Shown one piece after another: positions 36,648 to 45,463 of a stretch of DNA of 53,445 nt (within the stretch, counting starts at the first letter, position 1; every line of letters starts with the position of its first letter). The notes under the pieces were generated by a model. That model was not told the origin of the DNA, searched no databases, and saw nothing but the letters and a program-made list of their open reading frames with translations. Where the stretch lies: assembly GCA_002747185.1 (NCBI GenBank), contig PDTV01000012.1, positions 1 to 53,445 of the forward strand, written 5' to 3'. The position numbers and the translations under genes are program-made. Source of the DNA: Candidatus Contendibacter odensensis. GTDB lineage: Bacteria > Pseudomonadota > Gammaproteobacteria > Competibacterales > Competibacteraceae.

Positions 36648-38825
36648 ATGCAAGCACAAGCACGGGATGCATTGCGTCGCGCATGGTTAGAGCAGGAGCT
36701 GGCGCGCTATAAGGACCGTAGTCGGACGCAGCCTGAGAATATTGATGCCTGGCGGCGATTGGGGCGGATTTATGGTGAGCTCGGCGATGCTGAAGCCGCA
36801 CTGGCAGCCATTGAGCAAGTACTGGCTTTGCAACCTGATGATCAGGATGCCTTGTGGGGTCGTATCACGATGTGCCTGGGCCTGAATCGTAATCAGGATG
36901 CGCTCGCCACAGCCGACCAGTTTTTGGCGTTGATGCCTGAACATGTTGATGTGTCATTGCAAAGGGTTGAGGCATTGCGTCGCCTCGGTCGCGTTACAGA
37001 AGCTTTGGAGTCTGGTGAGCAATTGCTGACGATACCCCGTCTAGGCGCAACGCAGCGCGCAGCAATACTGTCTGCCAGGGGAGCATTACTCATTGTAGCC
37101 AACCGGATTAAAGAGGCTTTAACGACAGTTGAGGAGGCTTTGGCATTATCACCGAATCATCCCGTGTTAACGCTGCATCGGGCGGTTTGCTGGTTGCAGA
37201 TGCGACGTTATGCCGAGGCGCTGGAAAGTGTTGAAGCGCTGGTTGCGATACCCTCTGCCCGTTTTGGTGCATTGTGTGTTCAAGCGAGAGCGTTAGCGGT
37301 GTTGCGGCGATTTGATGAGGCTGATGTGATTTTGTCCAATTTGCAGGAGCAATATCAACATCGGTCGCTTGAAGTTACATTTGAACCGTGGCGGCTTCCA
37401 GGTGAGACCCTGGCAGATAGTTTGCCCAAGCGCTATACCGCAAGGGGCTTATATCTGATGGATTTTTTTGAACAATTGGCCTGTTGTGACTGGAGCAATA
37501 GGGCGGCTGTTCTGTCCGAGATTGAAACGCTTGTTGCTGATGCCTTGCACTATGGTTTTGTCGCAGGTATGGAACCATTCAATTTGCTAACGTTACCTAT
37601 TGAACCGGCACTGCAACAGGCTGTGGCAAATGCCCAAGCGGTCGCTGTAGCTGCGCGAATGAAGCCGATTCGCGAAAATTTGCAAATAGCATGGCCTGAA
37701 GCATCCACGGATGGTCGTTTATGTATTGGTTATGTTTCGGGCGATTTTCGTGACCACCCAACCGCGCATCTGGCGCATAAGCTGTTCAGGCTTCATGATC
37801 GGAGCCGTTTCAGGATTATTGGCTTCAGTCTACGGCCAGGCGATAACAGCACTTATTGGCATAATATTGTTGAGGGTTGCGACGAGTTTATTGAACTGGT
37901 TGGTTTGAGTCATGCTGAAGCTGCGGTGCGAATTGCCCGGGAAAAGGTGCATATTCTGGTCGATATGCATGGTTATACACGGTTTGCACGGCCAGAGGTG
38001 TTCGCCTTGCGGCCTGCACCGGTGCAAGTGGGTTTTCTTGGCTATCCGGGGACGTTAGGTGCGGATTACATACCCTATATTATCGCTGATCCAGTAGTAT
38101 TACCTGAGGCCATGCGTGCATGGTTTAGTGAGCAGCCTGTGTATTTACCGTGTTATCAGGTTAATGATGATGAGCAGACTATTGCCAATACCGGTATGAC
38201 TCGGAAGGATAGGGGGCTACCTGAGGATGCTTTTGTATTTTGCTGTTTTAACAATACAGGCAAGCTGGAACCAGAGAGCTTTGCGTCATGGATGCGGATT
38301 ATGGCGCAAGTTCCAGGAAGCGTACTCTGGTTATTGGCGAGTAACACTGACGCAATCCAAAATCTTCGTCAGGCCGCAATCAGCCATGGTATTGATCCAT
38401 CACGGCTGATCTTTGCTGGCCGTCTACCCAAAGCTGAGCATCTTGAGCGATATCGATTAGCTGATCTGTTTCTTGATTCTTTTGTTTATGGCGCTCATAC
38501 GACAGCGAGTGATGCCCTGTGGGCAGGGTTACCGATGATTACCTTGCGTGGTGCACGGTTTCAGTCACGGGTTTGCGCTAGTCTGTTAAGCGCGCTAGGA
38601 TTAACCGAATTAATTGCAGAACGTATCGTGGAATTTGAGGTATTGGCCGTTTCTTTAGCGCGCCAGCCGGATCGACTGGAAGCAATTCGACAACAACTTC
38701 AAGCACGCTGCCTGGCAGGATTGCCTTTCAGAACGGCTGAATTTGCCCGATGTCTGGAGCGTACTTTTTTTTCGATGTGGCGGGCTTACAAGGATCGACG
38801 AGTGCCACAAGCGATCCATGTTTAA
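36648..38825 (+). CDS. TPR protein with SPINDLY/OGT-type glycosyltransferase domain
   Basis: The N-terminal third (about 1-245) has tetratricopeptide repeats such as DAWRRLGRIYGELGDAEAAL. The C-terminal part (about 354-725) is a GT41 domain with GYVSGDFRDHPTAHL, RPAPVQVGFLGYPGTLGADY, the lysine region FNNTGKLEPESF, and VYGAHTTASDALWAGLPMIT. The family transfers a sugar, classically N-acetylglucosamine, to Ser/Thr of proteins from a nucleotide sugar. There is no signal peptide, so it should act in the cytoplasm. It lies 43 bases downstream of gspD on the same strand and is probably co-transcribed. Its target is unknown; pseudopilins or exported proteins are candidates by position. Confidence 0.9.
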   Translation: MQAQARDALRRAWLEQELARYKDRSRTQPENIDAWRRLGRIYGELGDAEAALAAIEQVLALQPDDQDALWGRITMCLGLNRNQDALATADQFLALMPEHVDVSLQRVEALRRLGRVTEALESGEQLLTIPRLGATQRAAILSARGALLIVANRIKEALTTVEEALALSPNHPVLTLHRAVCWLQMRRYAEALESVEALVAIPSARFGALCVQARALAVLRRFDEADVILSNLQEQYQHRSLEVTFEPWRLPGETLADSLPKRYTARGLYLMDFFEQLACCDWSNRAAVLSEIETLVADALHYGFVAGMEPFNLLTLPIEPALQQAVANAQAVAVAARMKPIRENLQIAWPEASTDGRLCIGYVSGDFRDHPTAHLAHKLFRLHDRSRFRIIGFSLRPGDNSTYWHNIVEGCDEFIELVGLSHAEAAVRIAREKVHILVDMHGYTRFARPEVFALRPAPVQVGFLGYPGTLGADYIPYIIADPVVLPEAMRAWFSEQPVYLPCYQVNDDEQTIANTGMTRKDRGLPEDAFVFCCFNNTGKLEPESFASWMRIMAQVPGSVLWLLASNTDAIQNLRQAAISHGIDPSRLIFAGRLPKAEHLERYRLADLFLDSFVYGAHTTASDALWAGLPMITLRGARFQSRVCASLLSALGLTELIAERIVEFEVLAVSLARQPDRLEAIRQQLQARCLAGLPFRTAEFARCLERTFFSMWRAYKDRRVPQAIHV

Positions 38826-39222
38826 CCTGATAGCCTTTCTAAAAACAGTAGCTTGAGGGCTAAAAATGAAATAATGTCGTGAGGTAGTTTTTGTGTTTGT
38901 TGTTTTTTTGAGAAAAAAAATTCTTTATCTAACCTGGATTATTCAGGTCAAGTTCAGATTCTAACTTTCGGAATTGCTGCAATTTATCTGGCTTGACTTT
39001 GGGTGTCGGTATCTGCTTAATTATGTCGTTATGTAAGTTTTTTGTTTTGTTGCTGTGTTGACAACAACAGTTTGTTGTGTAAAATCCACAGATAAGTGAG
39101 GCGTGTCTACCCTATCCGTACAGACGAGCGAGTGCGTAACCGCTAAACTGCTGCTGGGATGGTTTAAAGCTTTTTTATTTAGTTCTGATTTATGTAGAGC
39201 CAACGCTTAGGAGCTGACGCTA
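38826..39222. other. Intergenic region upstream of the 415-residue secreted protein
   Basis: No gene is seen. This AT-rich stretch contains T- and A-runs near 38900 and a good sigma-70-like promoter at 39058-39085. The start codon at 39223 has TAGGAG upstream. The long leader of roughly 130 bases after the promoter could carry regulation. No clear terminator for the preceding glycosyltransferase gene is visible. Confidence 0.55.
39058..39085 (+). promoter_or_regulatory. Sigma-70-type promoter of the secreted-protein gene
   Basis: A consensus TTGACA (39058-39063) and TAAAAT (39080-39085) are spaced by 16 bases. The spacer contains ACAAC and GTTGT, a partial inverted repeat that could be a repressor site. 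It lies about 140 bases before the ATG. With the strong downstream terminator this indicates a separately and probably strongly expressed gene. Confidence 0.65.
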
Positions 39223-40470
39223 ATGAAATTTAATATGAACAAGATCGCCGCTGCCGTGGCCGTGAGTCTGGGTACTTCGGTTGTTGGTATGAGCGCCGCG
39301 CAGGCTGACGAGATTCTCTTCCCGTATATTGTGCACAGTGACACTGTGACGACCATCATGTCAGTTATCAATGATGATGATGATCCCAGGACGGATGAGA
39401 TCCATTATCGGTATTACTACAAGTCTGGTTCTAGTGCTGCTAGTAATTCTGCCAGATGCCAAGAAGTTAACTACCGTAATGACACCAGCCCTAACGATGT
39501 CGTGACCTTCGATATTGGCGGGATTTATGGTGATGATCTGGGTGTGCTGTTTGAGCCTGAGCAGAGCAACGTTGTGTACAGCAAGCGTTTTGATGCTTTC
39601 AGGAATATCAAGCCCCTGCGTGGTTTTGCAGTGCTTGATAACAATGATCGTTTCTTTGCGGGACAAAACCTGTCTGGTGAAGCATTTATTATTGAATTTG
39701 CTAATGGTGCGAGCTGGGGCTACCAGGCTTACAATGCGTCCTCAATTTATGCGTGGTGGGAAGATCGTGGTCTTGTTGCCACCAACCCCTATGATTTCTC
39801 GGATCGTGTAGAAGTTAATGGCGAAGTGTTGACTTCCTTCCCTCAATCTGCCGATGTTGAAGATTTTTGGGCGCCTATCGTAGTGATGCCGTTTGACGAG
39901 GTTAACACCAGGCTGTTTGTGACCCCGATTGGTACTGTTGGTCCGGCCTTTCAGCTGAGTGGTAGAATTGCCGCTGAGGTTGCTTTGGCAGTGAATGATA
40001 ATAGTAACATCCAGTTTGATGTTATGTATGATCGTGATGAGAATCCGGTCTCTGGCCGCATTCCTGCAAAAGTGGTTTGTGTCGGTGGTGTTGATGTCAA
40101 GCGTCTGATTTCTCAGGCTGCCCAGCAGTTTGTGCCCTACGGTGGTTGGACAAACGTGGGTATTGCCAGTGGTCAAGCTGTTGTGATCAAGTTAGAGTAC
40201 AATGATCAATCACCAGCAACATTGAACGGTCAGGATCTTGGTGGTTGGTATAATCAGGCTCTTTGGCTGCGAAAAGGTATTCGTGAGTCTGTTACTCGTG
40301 TAGATGGCATGATGCCAGTCTATGATATTGCTGGTGCTCAGGATGGCAATTCTCCGTATCCATTGATTGATGGTACTGCTGCTGAGGGTAAAGGTCTAGC
40401 TTTGCCACCTAAGCAGGGTAGCATGGCTCAAGATTACCTGGGTGTTGTTTACGAGAGTAACTATCAGTAA
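39223..40470 (+). CDS. Secreted protein of unknown function
   Basis: I do not recognise a characterised family. The 415-residue precursor has a clear Sec signal peptide (MKFNMNKIAAAVAVSLGTS, cleavage after AQA). The mature part begins DEILFPYIVHSDTVTTIMSV and is acidic, with few lysines and two cysteines (SARCQE and VVCVGG) that could form a disulfide. It is rich in Asp, Gly, Asn and aromatic residues, as in many exported beta-rich proteins. A strong promoter and terminator isolate it as a single unit. Its place right after the T2SS and glycosyltransferase genes makes it a candidate T2SS substrate or surface protein; this is inference. Confidence 0.85.
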   Translation: MKFNMNKIAAAVAVSLGTSVVGMSAAQADEILFPYIVHSDTVTTIMSVINDDDDPRTDEIHYRYYYKSGSSAASNSARCQEVNYRNDTSPNDVVTFDIGGIYGDDLGVLFEPEQSNVVYSKRFDAFRNIKPLRGFAVLDNNDRFFAGQNLSGEAFIIEFANGASWGYQAYNASSIYAWWEDRGLVATNPYDFSDRVEVNGEVLTSFPQSADVEDFWAPIVVMPFDEVNTRLFVTPIGTVGPAFQLSGRIAAEVALAVNDNSNIQFDVMYDRDENPVSGRIPAKVVCVGGVDVKRLISQAAQQFVPYGGWTNVGIASGQAVVIKLEYNDQSPATLNGQDLGGWYNQALWLRKGIRESVTRVDGMMPVYDIAGAQDGNSPYPLIDGTAAEGKGLALPPKQGSMAQDYLGVVYESNYQ

Positions 40471-40478
40471 GAGGATCG

Positions 40479-40534
40479 GTTACAGCCTGGGATAAGGCTG
40501 TAACTAAAGGCCACCGCAGGGTGGCCTTTTTTAT
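40479..40534 (+). terminator. Double hairpin terminator
   Basis: Two hairpins follow the 39223-40470 gene: a 9-bp stem (40479-40487 with 40496-40504), then a stem (40506-40515 with 40520-40529) followed directly by a T-run at 40527-40532. The second is a textbook intrinsic terminator. The first may protect the mRNA 3' end or strengthen termination. Confidence 0.92.
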
Positions 40535-40588
40535 TGGGTAGAAGTAAAGAATAGGATCGTTATCTGCTTGAAAACGGGTTAGGGTGAA

Positions 40589-42364
40589 ATGATTAAAAGT
40601 TGCCAAATATTAAAACTGATGTTTGTATTAACAGGCTCATTACTAATGATGGTAGTAGAGGCAGCTAACGAACCATTAGTGCTCAATGAAAAGCGTATTG
40701 GCAAGTATGCAGAGTGGGGATTTTCACATTCTGAAGATGGTAAACCGTGGTTTGCTTATTATGACACGAAAAATTTTTTGCGTGTGCGTCGGCCTGATGG
40801 GAATGAGGTTGCATTAGGCGCAACAGATCGGCCTCGTCAGCAATCAGGCCTGGTTATGATGCCGGCTGATAATGGTATTTCCGTACTATGGCGTGACAAA
40901 TTGCCACGTAAGCATCTCTATTTATTTCCAAAATTGGATCCAACAGGGGTGACTGGTGCCCCACTTGTCGTCGGGGGTAAGGCATCGGAACCATTGACCC
41001 GTTTGAAGATGACACAGGTTGATGGCGTTAACTATTTGCTGTGGTTGGGTGAAAAAGGCGATAAAAAGACCAGGGAAAAATACCATCTCTATTTCCGGAC
41101 GGTTGAACCGGATGGCAAAACACTATCACCTGTAGAGCAGGTGATGCCGGGTCGTTATCCTGCCTGGATTGTTGATGATAAGCAAATTCCTGTTTTTTCC
41201 TGGATGGTGCTAGATGGCAAGCTGGCCATGGCAATGCGAGTGTACGACCGGACTAGAAAAAGCTTTGGGGTGGTGAAAAAAATCGCAGATGCACCATCAA
41301 TTAGCCCGCTGTTTGAAGCGTTTAAATCAGGTGATCGCTGGTTCCTGCTGTGGCTGGGGCATTATGGTGATGGTTCTGATCTGTTGCTGGAAGGGGTTTA
41401 CTCTGATGATAAGGGACAGCATTGGACACGGTTCGCGTTTGATGAGTTACGACGCCTGGATATGGGGCAGATCGAGATTGTCACCGATCATAAGGGTCAT
41501 ATCCTGATAGCATTGGATGGCAATCGGCGTTTGATCGATCCTGAAGATACCAAGAGCAATGTATATTTGTTACGCTCTGAGGATAATGGCACGACCTGGA
41601 AAAAGGCACAAACACTTCGTCCAGAAGATGTGCGATTAACCAAGGCACGGTACCCAATGTTGGCTTTGGGTGAGCAAGCAGGTACTGTCATGATGGCATG
41701 GGAAGATTGGCGTGATATTCGACCCAATATCTACGTCAGCTACTCCAGGGATTTTGGTGCAACTTGGGAAACTGCGCTACCGCTGGGGCGGCCTGGTGTC
41801 TGGAATCTGGGGCTGGATCCACGACCGAGGGTGTTGTTTAGTCAAGGCAAGGATGATCGCTTTTCATTGGTTGCCAAGCAATTCAATGATGACTCGCTTC
41901 GTGATCAGAAAGAGTATGTGCTATACAGCCTGAGCTGGGATGAAGCCAGGAAAAACGCAGCCTCTTTTAATCTTGAAGAAATAAAGGCGCGAGCTACAGA
42001 GAAATTATTGCGCGAGCGGCTAAGTACGTATTGGCAAGCAATGATCAAAGGACGCTATGAAACCACGTATGCTATGCAAGATCCCTTTTATCGACACAGG
42101 CGAACATTTAAAGCCTACGCTGCCAATATGGGACGTATTCAATATCACAGTTACAAGATCAAAAAAATAGCACGTGTCGGTAATATAACCAAGGTGCTGG
42201 TTGAGGTGGAGGCGGCTGTACCTGAGTTCACGCTGCCTTCTGGCAAGAAATATAGCGAACCCAAGAAGACACGCAGCTTTGTTGAGACATGGATATTTGT
42301 GAATGATAACTGGTATCGAGAGTTCTATGATGGGTTGGCTGAACAGGGGTTTACCAGCTATTAA
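40589..42364 (+). CDS. Secreted Asp-box (sialidase-like propeller) protein with NTF2-like tail
   Basis: The 591-residue precursor has a signal peptide (cleavage near VVEA) and a beta-propeller with three Asp-boxes: SDDKGQHW (about 270), SEDNGTTW (about 329) and SRDFGATW (about 384). Asp-box propellers occur in sialidases and other glycan-binding or glycoside-processing proteins, but no catalytic triad can be confirmed, so enzymatic activity is not claimed. After a linker, the C-terminal 120 residues, beginning RLSTYWQAMIKGRYETTYA, look like an NTF2/SnoaL-like domain. The next gene, a polysaccharide exporter permease, starts 22 bases later, so the two may be co-transcribed. Confidence 0.8.
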   Translation: MIKSCQILKLMFVLTGSLLMMVVEAANEPLVLNEKRIGKYAEWGFSHSEDGKPWFAYYDTKNFLRVRRPDGNEVALGATDRPRQQSGLVMMPADNGISVLWRDKLPRKHLYLFPKLDPTGVTGAPLVVGGKASEPLTRLKMTQVDGVNYLLWLGEKGDKKTREKYHLYFRTVEPDGKTLSPVEQVMPGRYPAWIVDDKQIPVFSWMVLDGKLAMAMRVYDRTRKSFGVVKKIADAPSISPLFEAFKSGDRWFLLWLGHYGDGSDLLLEGVYSDDKGQHWTRFAFDELRRLDMGQIEIVTDHKGHILIALDGNRRLIDPEDTKSNVYLLRSEDNGTTWKKAQTLRPEDVRLTKARYPMLALGEQAGTVMMAWEDWRDIRPNIYVSYSRDFGATWETALPLGRPGVWNLGLDPRPRVLFSQGKDDRFSLVAKQFNDDSLRDQKEYVLYSLSWDEARKNAASFNLEEIKARATEKLLRERLSTYWQAMIKGRYETTYAMQDPFYRHRRTFKAYAANMGRIQYHSYKIKKIARVGNITKVLVEVEAAVPEFTLPSGKKYSEPKKTRSFVETWIFVNDNWYREFYDGLAEQGFTSY

Positions 42365-42385
42365 TGGCTTGTTGATACAGTAACG

Positions 42386-43186
42386 ATGGGTCTTATTGGA
42401 CACCTGTCTCGTACATTGCGCTTGTTCCCGCCGTTTGTTGGGCGGGAGCTGCGTGAGCAGTATGCCGGTTCATTGCTAGGCATTGTCTGGAGCGTATTGC
42501 AGCCGGTATTGTTTATCTTGCTGTACTGGTGGGTTTTTGCAACAGTGCTACATGCCCGCTTTCCCATTGGTTCGGCACTAGCGGATACACCGTTTATTGT
42601 TTTCCTACTTTCGGCCTTATTACCCTGGTTTGCCTTTCAGGATGGGTTAGGGCGTGCGGCAGCTGTTATCGTTGGTCGCCGCGATATGGTTTGCAAGGTA
42701 CATTTTCCGGTACAGGTTTTTCCGCTGGCTGCCGCGGCGGCGGCGTTTGTAGTACATGCAGGTAGTTATCTGCTTTTTCTGCTCGTTTATGCGTTGTGGG
42801 GCAGTCAGTTATCATTAAGTACATTGGGGGCAGTGCTGGTATTGCTGGTATTGCAGTTCGCTGTAACGGCAGGTCTCGGTTTGTTATTGGCGACGCTAAC
42901 TGTTTATCTGCGTGATACAACACAAGTGTTGGGTGTCTTGTTAGCTGCCATGTTCTACACCGCTCCAATTCTTTATCCGCTTTCGTTGGTACCAGCAGAG
43001 TTTCGTGGTCTGGTCTATTTGAATCCCTTTGCTACATTCGCCGAAGCGTATCATGGTGCTGTGCTGATGGGTGTTTGGCCGGAGCCTCTGGTGCTCGTCG
43101 GTTTAGGCGTGTTCGCAATCACAGCAGTTGTCATGGGCGCCTATTTGTTTCGGCAGTTGGAACCTGGGTTTGCTGACGTACTGTAG
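42386..43186 (+). CDS. wzm: ABC-2 polysaccharide exporter permease
   Basis: This permease belongs to the O-antigen/capsule/teichoic-acid exporter family (Wzm/KpsM/TagG). The 266-residue protein starts RELREQYAGSLLGIVWSVLQP, the hallmark of this family, and has six membrane segments, with a C-terminal FATFAEAYHGAVLMG region. The partner ATPase gene wzt is two genes downstream at 44368. That ATPase is disrupted (see there), so this permease may lack a working partner unless another ATPase substitutes. Confidence 0.9.
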   Translation: MGLIGHLSRTLRLFPPFVGRELREQYAGSLLGIVWSVLQPVLFILLYWWVFATVLHARFPIGSALADTPFIVFLLSALLPWFAFQDGLGRAAAVIVGRRDMVCKVHFPVQVFPLAAAAAAFVVHAGSYLLFLLVYALWGSQLSLSTLGAVLVLLVLQFAVTAGLGLLLATLTVYLRDTTQVLGVLLAAMFYTAPILYPLSLVPAEFRGLVYLNPFATFAEAYHGAVLMGVWPEPLVLVGLGVFAITAVVMGAYLFRQLEPGFADVL

Positions 43187-43197
43187 GGAGTTTCATT

Positions 43198-44349
43198 ATT
43201 CACCTGCTGATTTTGCATATTGCCTACGGTTTTGGTGGTGCAGAGCAAACGACTGCTAATTTACTCAACTACCTTGATCGCCATCGTATTCATCGAATTA
43301 CATTGGCTGCACCTGCAGTGCTAAAACCTTATCTGCCTGATAAATATGATGATTTTATCGATGTAACCGCCAAGGGTCTGCATGGTGGATTTAGTTCAGC
43401 ACGTGGGCTCTATCAACAGGCACGATTGGCAGCCGGATTGTTGCGTGAAACAGTACCCGATCTTGCTTTGGGGATGATGCATTACCCATCAGCATTGGTC
43501 GCACTGGGCGCGAAACTCGCAGGTGTACCAACCCGAGTGGTTGCAAGCTATCGGGGGCCATTCTACGAATATATGCGTTATCATGAGCATGGTTTTCGCC
43601 GCTGTTTATTTCTGTGGACAGCGGTAGCAGGTGCCGCACGGCTAGCTGATCGGGTGATCGTTCCCTCTCAAGGAACCGTAACTGAGTTACAGCAGCGTTT
43701 TTTTACACCAAAGCACAAATCAGTAGCGATTCCTAACGGTATTGATCTGGCGCTTGTAGAGCGTGATGCTGATATGGCTGTACCTGAGCTGGTTGATCTC
43801 GTTGATGATTCCACACCGGTATTGTGTGCAGCGGCACGTCTGGTGCCGGAAAAGAATTTTGGGTTACTGCTGGAAGCGTTTCGGCAGGTACGGGCGCAGC
43901 GTCCAGCAATTTTACTCATTCTTGGTGATGGCTCTGAGCGGGCGAGACTTGAGAGAAAAATCGCAAGCTGGGAGTTGAATAATGCAGTACGGTTTATTGG
44001 CTATCGTGCGAACATTATGCCGTATTTGCGTCGTGCTGATATGTTTATTCATACCTGTTTATTTGAGGGCTTTGGGTACACATTATTGGAAGCCTTGGCC
44101 TGTGGTACCGCAGTTATTTCGACTGATTGCCCTTATGGCCCTTATGAGGTGCTGGATGGTGGACAATACGGGATTTTGACACCACCGGGTGATTCCAGTG
44201 CACTAGCCGTAGCCATATTACGATTGATTGATGATCCTGCCGGCCGCCAGGCATTGATAAAAAAAGGCCTGGAGCGAGCGCAACAGCTATCGGCTCAGCG
44301 TATGGTAAAAGCGTATGAAAATGAATTTTTGTCGCTGGTAGCGGCTTGA
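43198..44349 (+). CDS. GT4 glycosyltransferase
   Basis: This retaining glycosyltransferase of GT-B fold probably adds a sugar to the exported glycan. The N-terminal strand and loop are LLILHIAYGFGGAEQTTANL; later come VIPSQGTV, IPNGIDL, and the nucleotide-sugar site EGFGYTLLEALACG. No ATG, GTG or CTG is well placed: GGGAG at 43186-43190 precedes an in-frame ATT at 43198 by seven bases, and the nearest TTG (43213) is too far and would cut off the first beta-strand. I therefore place the start at ATT 43198, a rare but known initiator, with low certainty for the first residues. It sits between wzm and wzt. Confidence 0.85.
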   Translation: MHLLILHIAYGFGGAEQTTANLLNYLDRHRIHRITLAAPAVLKPYLPDKYDDFIDVTAKGLHGGFSSARGLYQQARLAAGLLRETVPDLALGMMHYPSALVALGAKLAGVPTRVVASYRGPFYEYMRYHEHGFRRCLFLWTAVAGAARLADRVIVPSQGTVTELQQRFFTPKHKSVAIPNGIDLALVERDADMAVPELVDLVDDSTPVLCAAARLVPEKNFGLLLEAFRQVRAQRPAILLILGDGSERARLERKIASWELNNAVRFIGYRANIMPYLRRADMFIHTCLFEGFGYTLLEALACGTAVISTDCPYGPYEVLDGGQYGILTPPGDSSALAVAILRLIDDPAGRQALIKKGLERAQQLSAQRMVKAYENEFLSLVAA

Positions 44350-44367
44350 CGTATAAGGCTATCGAGG

Positions 44368-44976
44368 ATGAGTGAGCAAAACTATGCTCTGCAGGTTAGT
44401 AAGCTAAGCAAGGTGTATCGATTGTATGACCGGCCAGTTGACCGGCTCAAGGAATTGCTGTTCCGGCGACGTTATCACAGCGATTTTACTGCCCTGCAAG
44501 ATGTTAGCTTCGAGCTGAAGCGAGGTCGGACGTTGGGCATCGTCGGTGATAACGGTGCCGGAAAAAGTACTTTACTACAATTGATTGCTGGCACGCTGAC
44601 ACCAACAAGCGGTCGTGTTGAGCACAATGGCTCGGTATTAGGACTGCTGGAATTGGGTGTGGGGTTTCACGTTGAATTTAGCGGTCGGCAGAATATCTTG
44701 CTATATGGTGATGTATTGGGTTTGCCGCGTCAGACAGTGCAAGCCCGAATTGATGAGATTATTGCTTTTTCAGAATTGGCTGCGTTTATTGACCGGCCAC
44801 TTAAAACCTACTCCACCGGAATGCGGATGCGGTTGGCCTTCTCTCTTATTGCCTCACTGGATCCTGATATCCTGATTGTGGATGAAGCGTTGGCCGTAGG
44901 CGATATATATTTCCAGAAAAAATGTATTGACCGCATGACCGATATCAAGAAAAGGCCGGGTGTGCATGTATGGTGA
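44368..44976 (+). CDS. wzt: Polysaccharide exporter ATPase Wzt, truncated nucleotide-binding domain
   Basis: This ABC ATPase pairs with the wzm permease. It has Walker A GDNGAGKST, the signature YSTGMRMRL, Walker B LIVDEALAVGD, but then ends at DIKKRPGVHVW, where the switch-histidine segment should follow. The rest of a Wzt reading frame (an MYGETSR remnant and the C-terminal substrate-binding domain) continues in another frame from about 44960. The missing piece is about 25-35 codons and contains the essential H-loop, so ATPase activity is probably lost. The whole locus 44368-45454 is best read as one decayed gene. Confidence 0.85.
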   Translation: MSEQNYALQVSKLSKVYRLYDRPVDRLKELLFRRRYHSDFTALQDVSFELKRGRTLGIVGDNGAGKSTLLQLIAGTLTPTSGRVEHNGSVLGLLELGVGFHVEFSGRQNILLYGDVLGLPRQTVQARIDEIIAFSELAAFIDRPLKTYSTGMRMRLAFSLIASLDPDILIVDEALAVGDIYFQKKCIDRMTDIKKRPGVHVW

Positions 44977-45454
44977 AACATCTCGAATTATTCCCGCTTA
45001 CGAGGCGTGGCAGGCACAGCGTAATGTGCAACGGGAACAGGTGGAAGCCTGTGGTCACTCTGAGTTGCCGGTACGTATTATTAGTTTAGAACTTCTGAAT
45101 GAGTTACCTTGCAGTCATGGTGACGATTTGTGTTTTCGATTACGCACTGAAAGTAGCCGTGATGATTTACCGTTCCATGTCACCCTCTCGATCAAAATGA
45201 GTGATGGGCGTGGAGTGTATGCCACGGGCACTCATTTATCTGGACGACCACCATTATCTGGCAAGCAACGGGAGATTCTGATTACGTATCCGCACGTGCG
45301 GTTGCTTGGCGGCTTGTATAGTGCACACGCCCGTATTTTTGATAATCAAGGGCTTATGTTGTATCACGAGAAAGTCTTGCCTGATGTTGAAGTCCGTAAG
45401 GATTCGCAGGAACTTGGTATTTGCTATCTGGAAAATTTATGGGAAATTAACTAG
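44960..45454 (+). CDS. Wzt C-terminal domain, out of frame with its N-terminal part
   Basis: After a short remnant MYGETSRIIPAYEAWQ, which is the end of the Wzt nucleotide-binding region, the 164 residues form a beta-sandwich of the Wzt carbohydrate-binding type, with VRIISLELLNELP, CFRLRTESSRDDLPFHVTLS, and LLGGLYSAHARIFDNQ. In an intact gene this domain recognises the glycan terminus before export. The nominal GTG start lies inside the preceding frame, so it is unlikely to be a natural start. Its stop (TAG) is part of a CTAG directly beside IS debris. Confidence 0.8.
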   Translation: MCMYGETSRIIPAYEAWQAQRNVQREQVEACGHSELPVRIISLELLNELPCSHGDDLCFRLRTESSRDDLPFHVTLSIKMSDGRGVYATGTHLSGRPPLSGKQREILITYPHVRLLGGLYSAHARIFDNQGLMLYHEKVLPDVEVRKDSQELGICYLENLWEIN

Positions 45455-45463
45455 ATAATGTCG

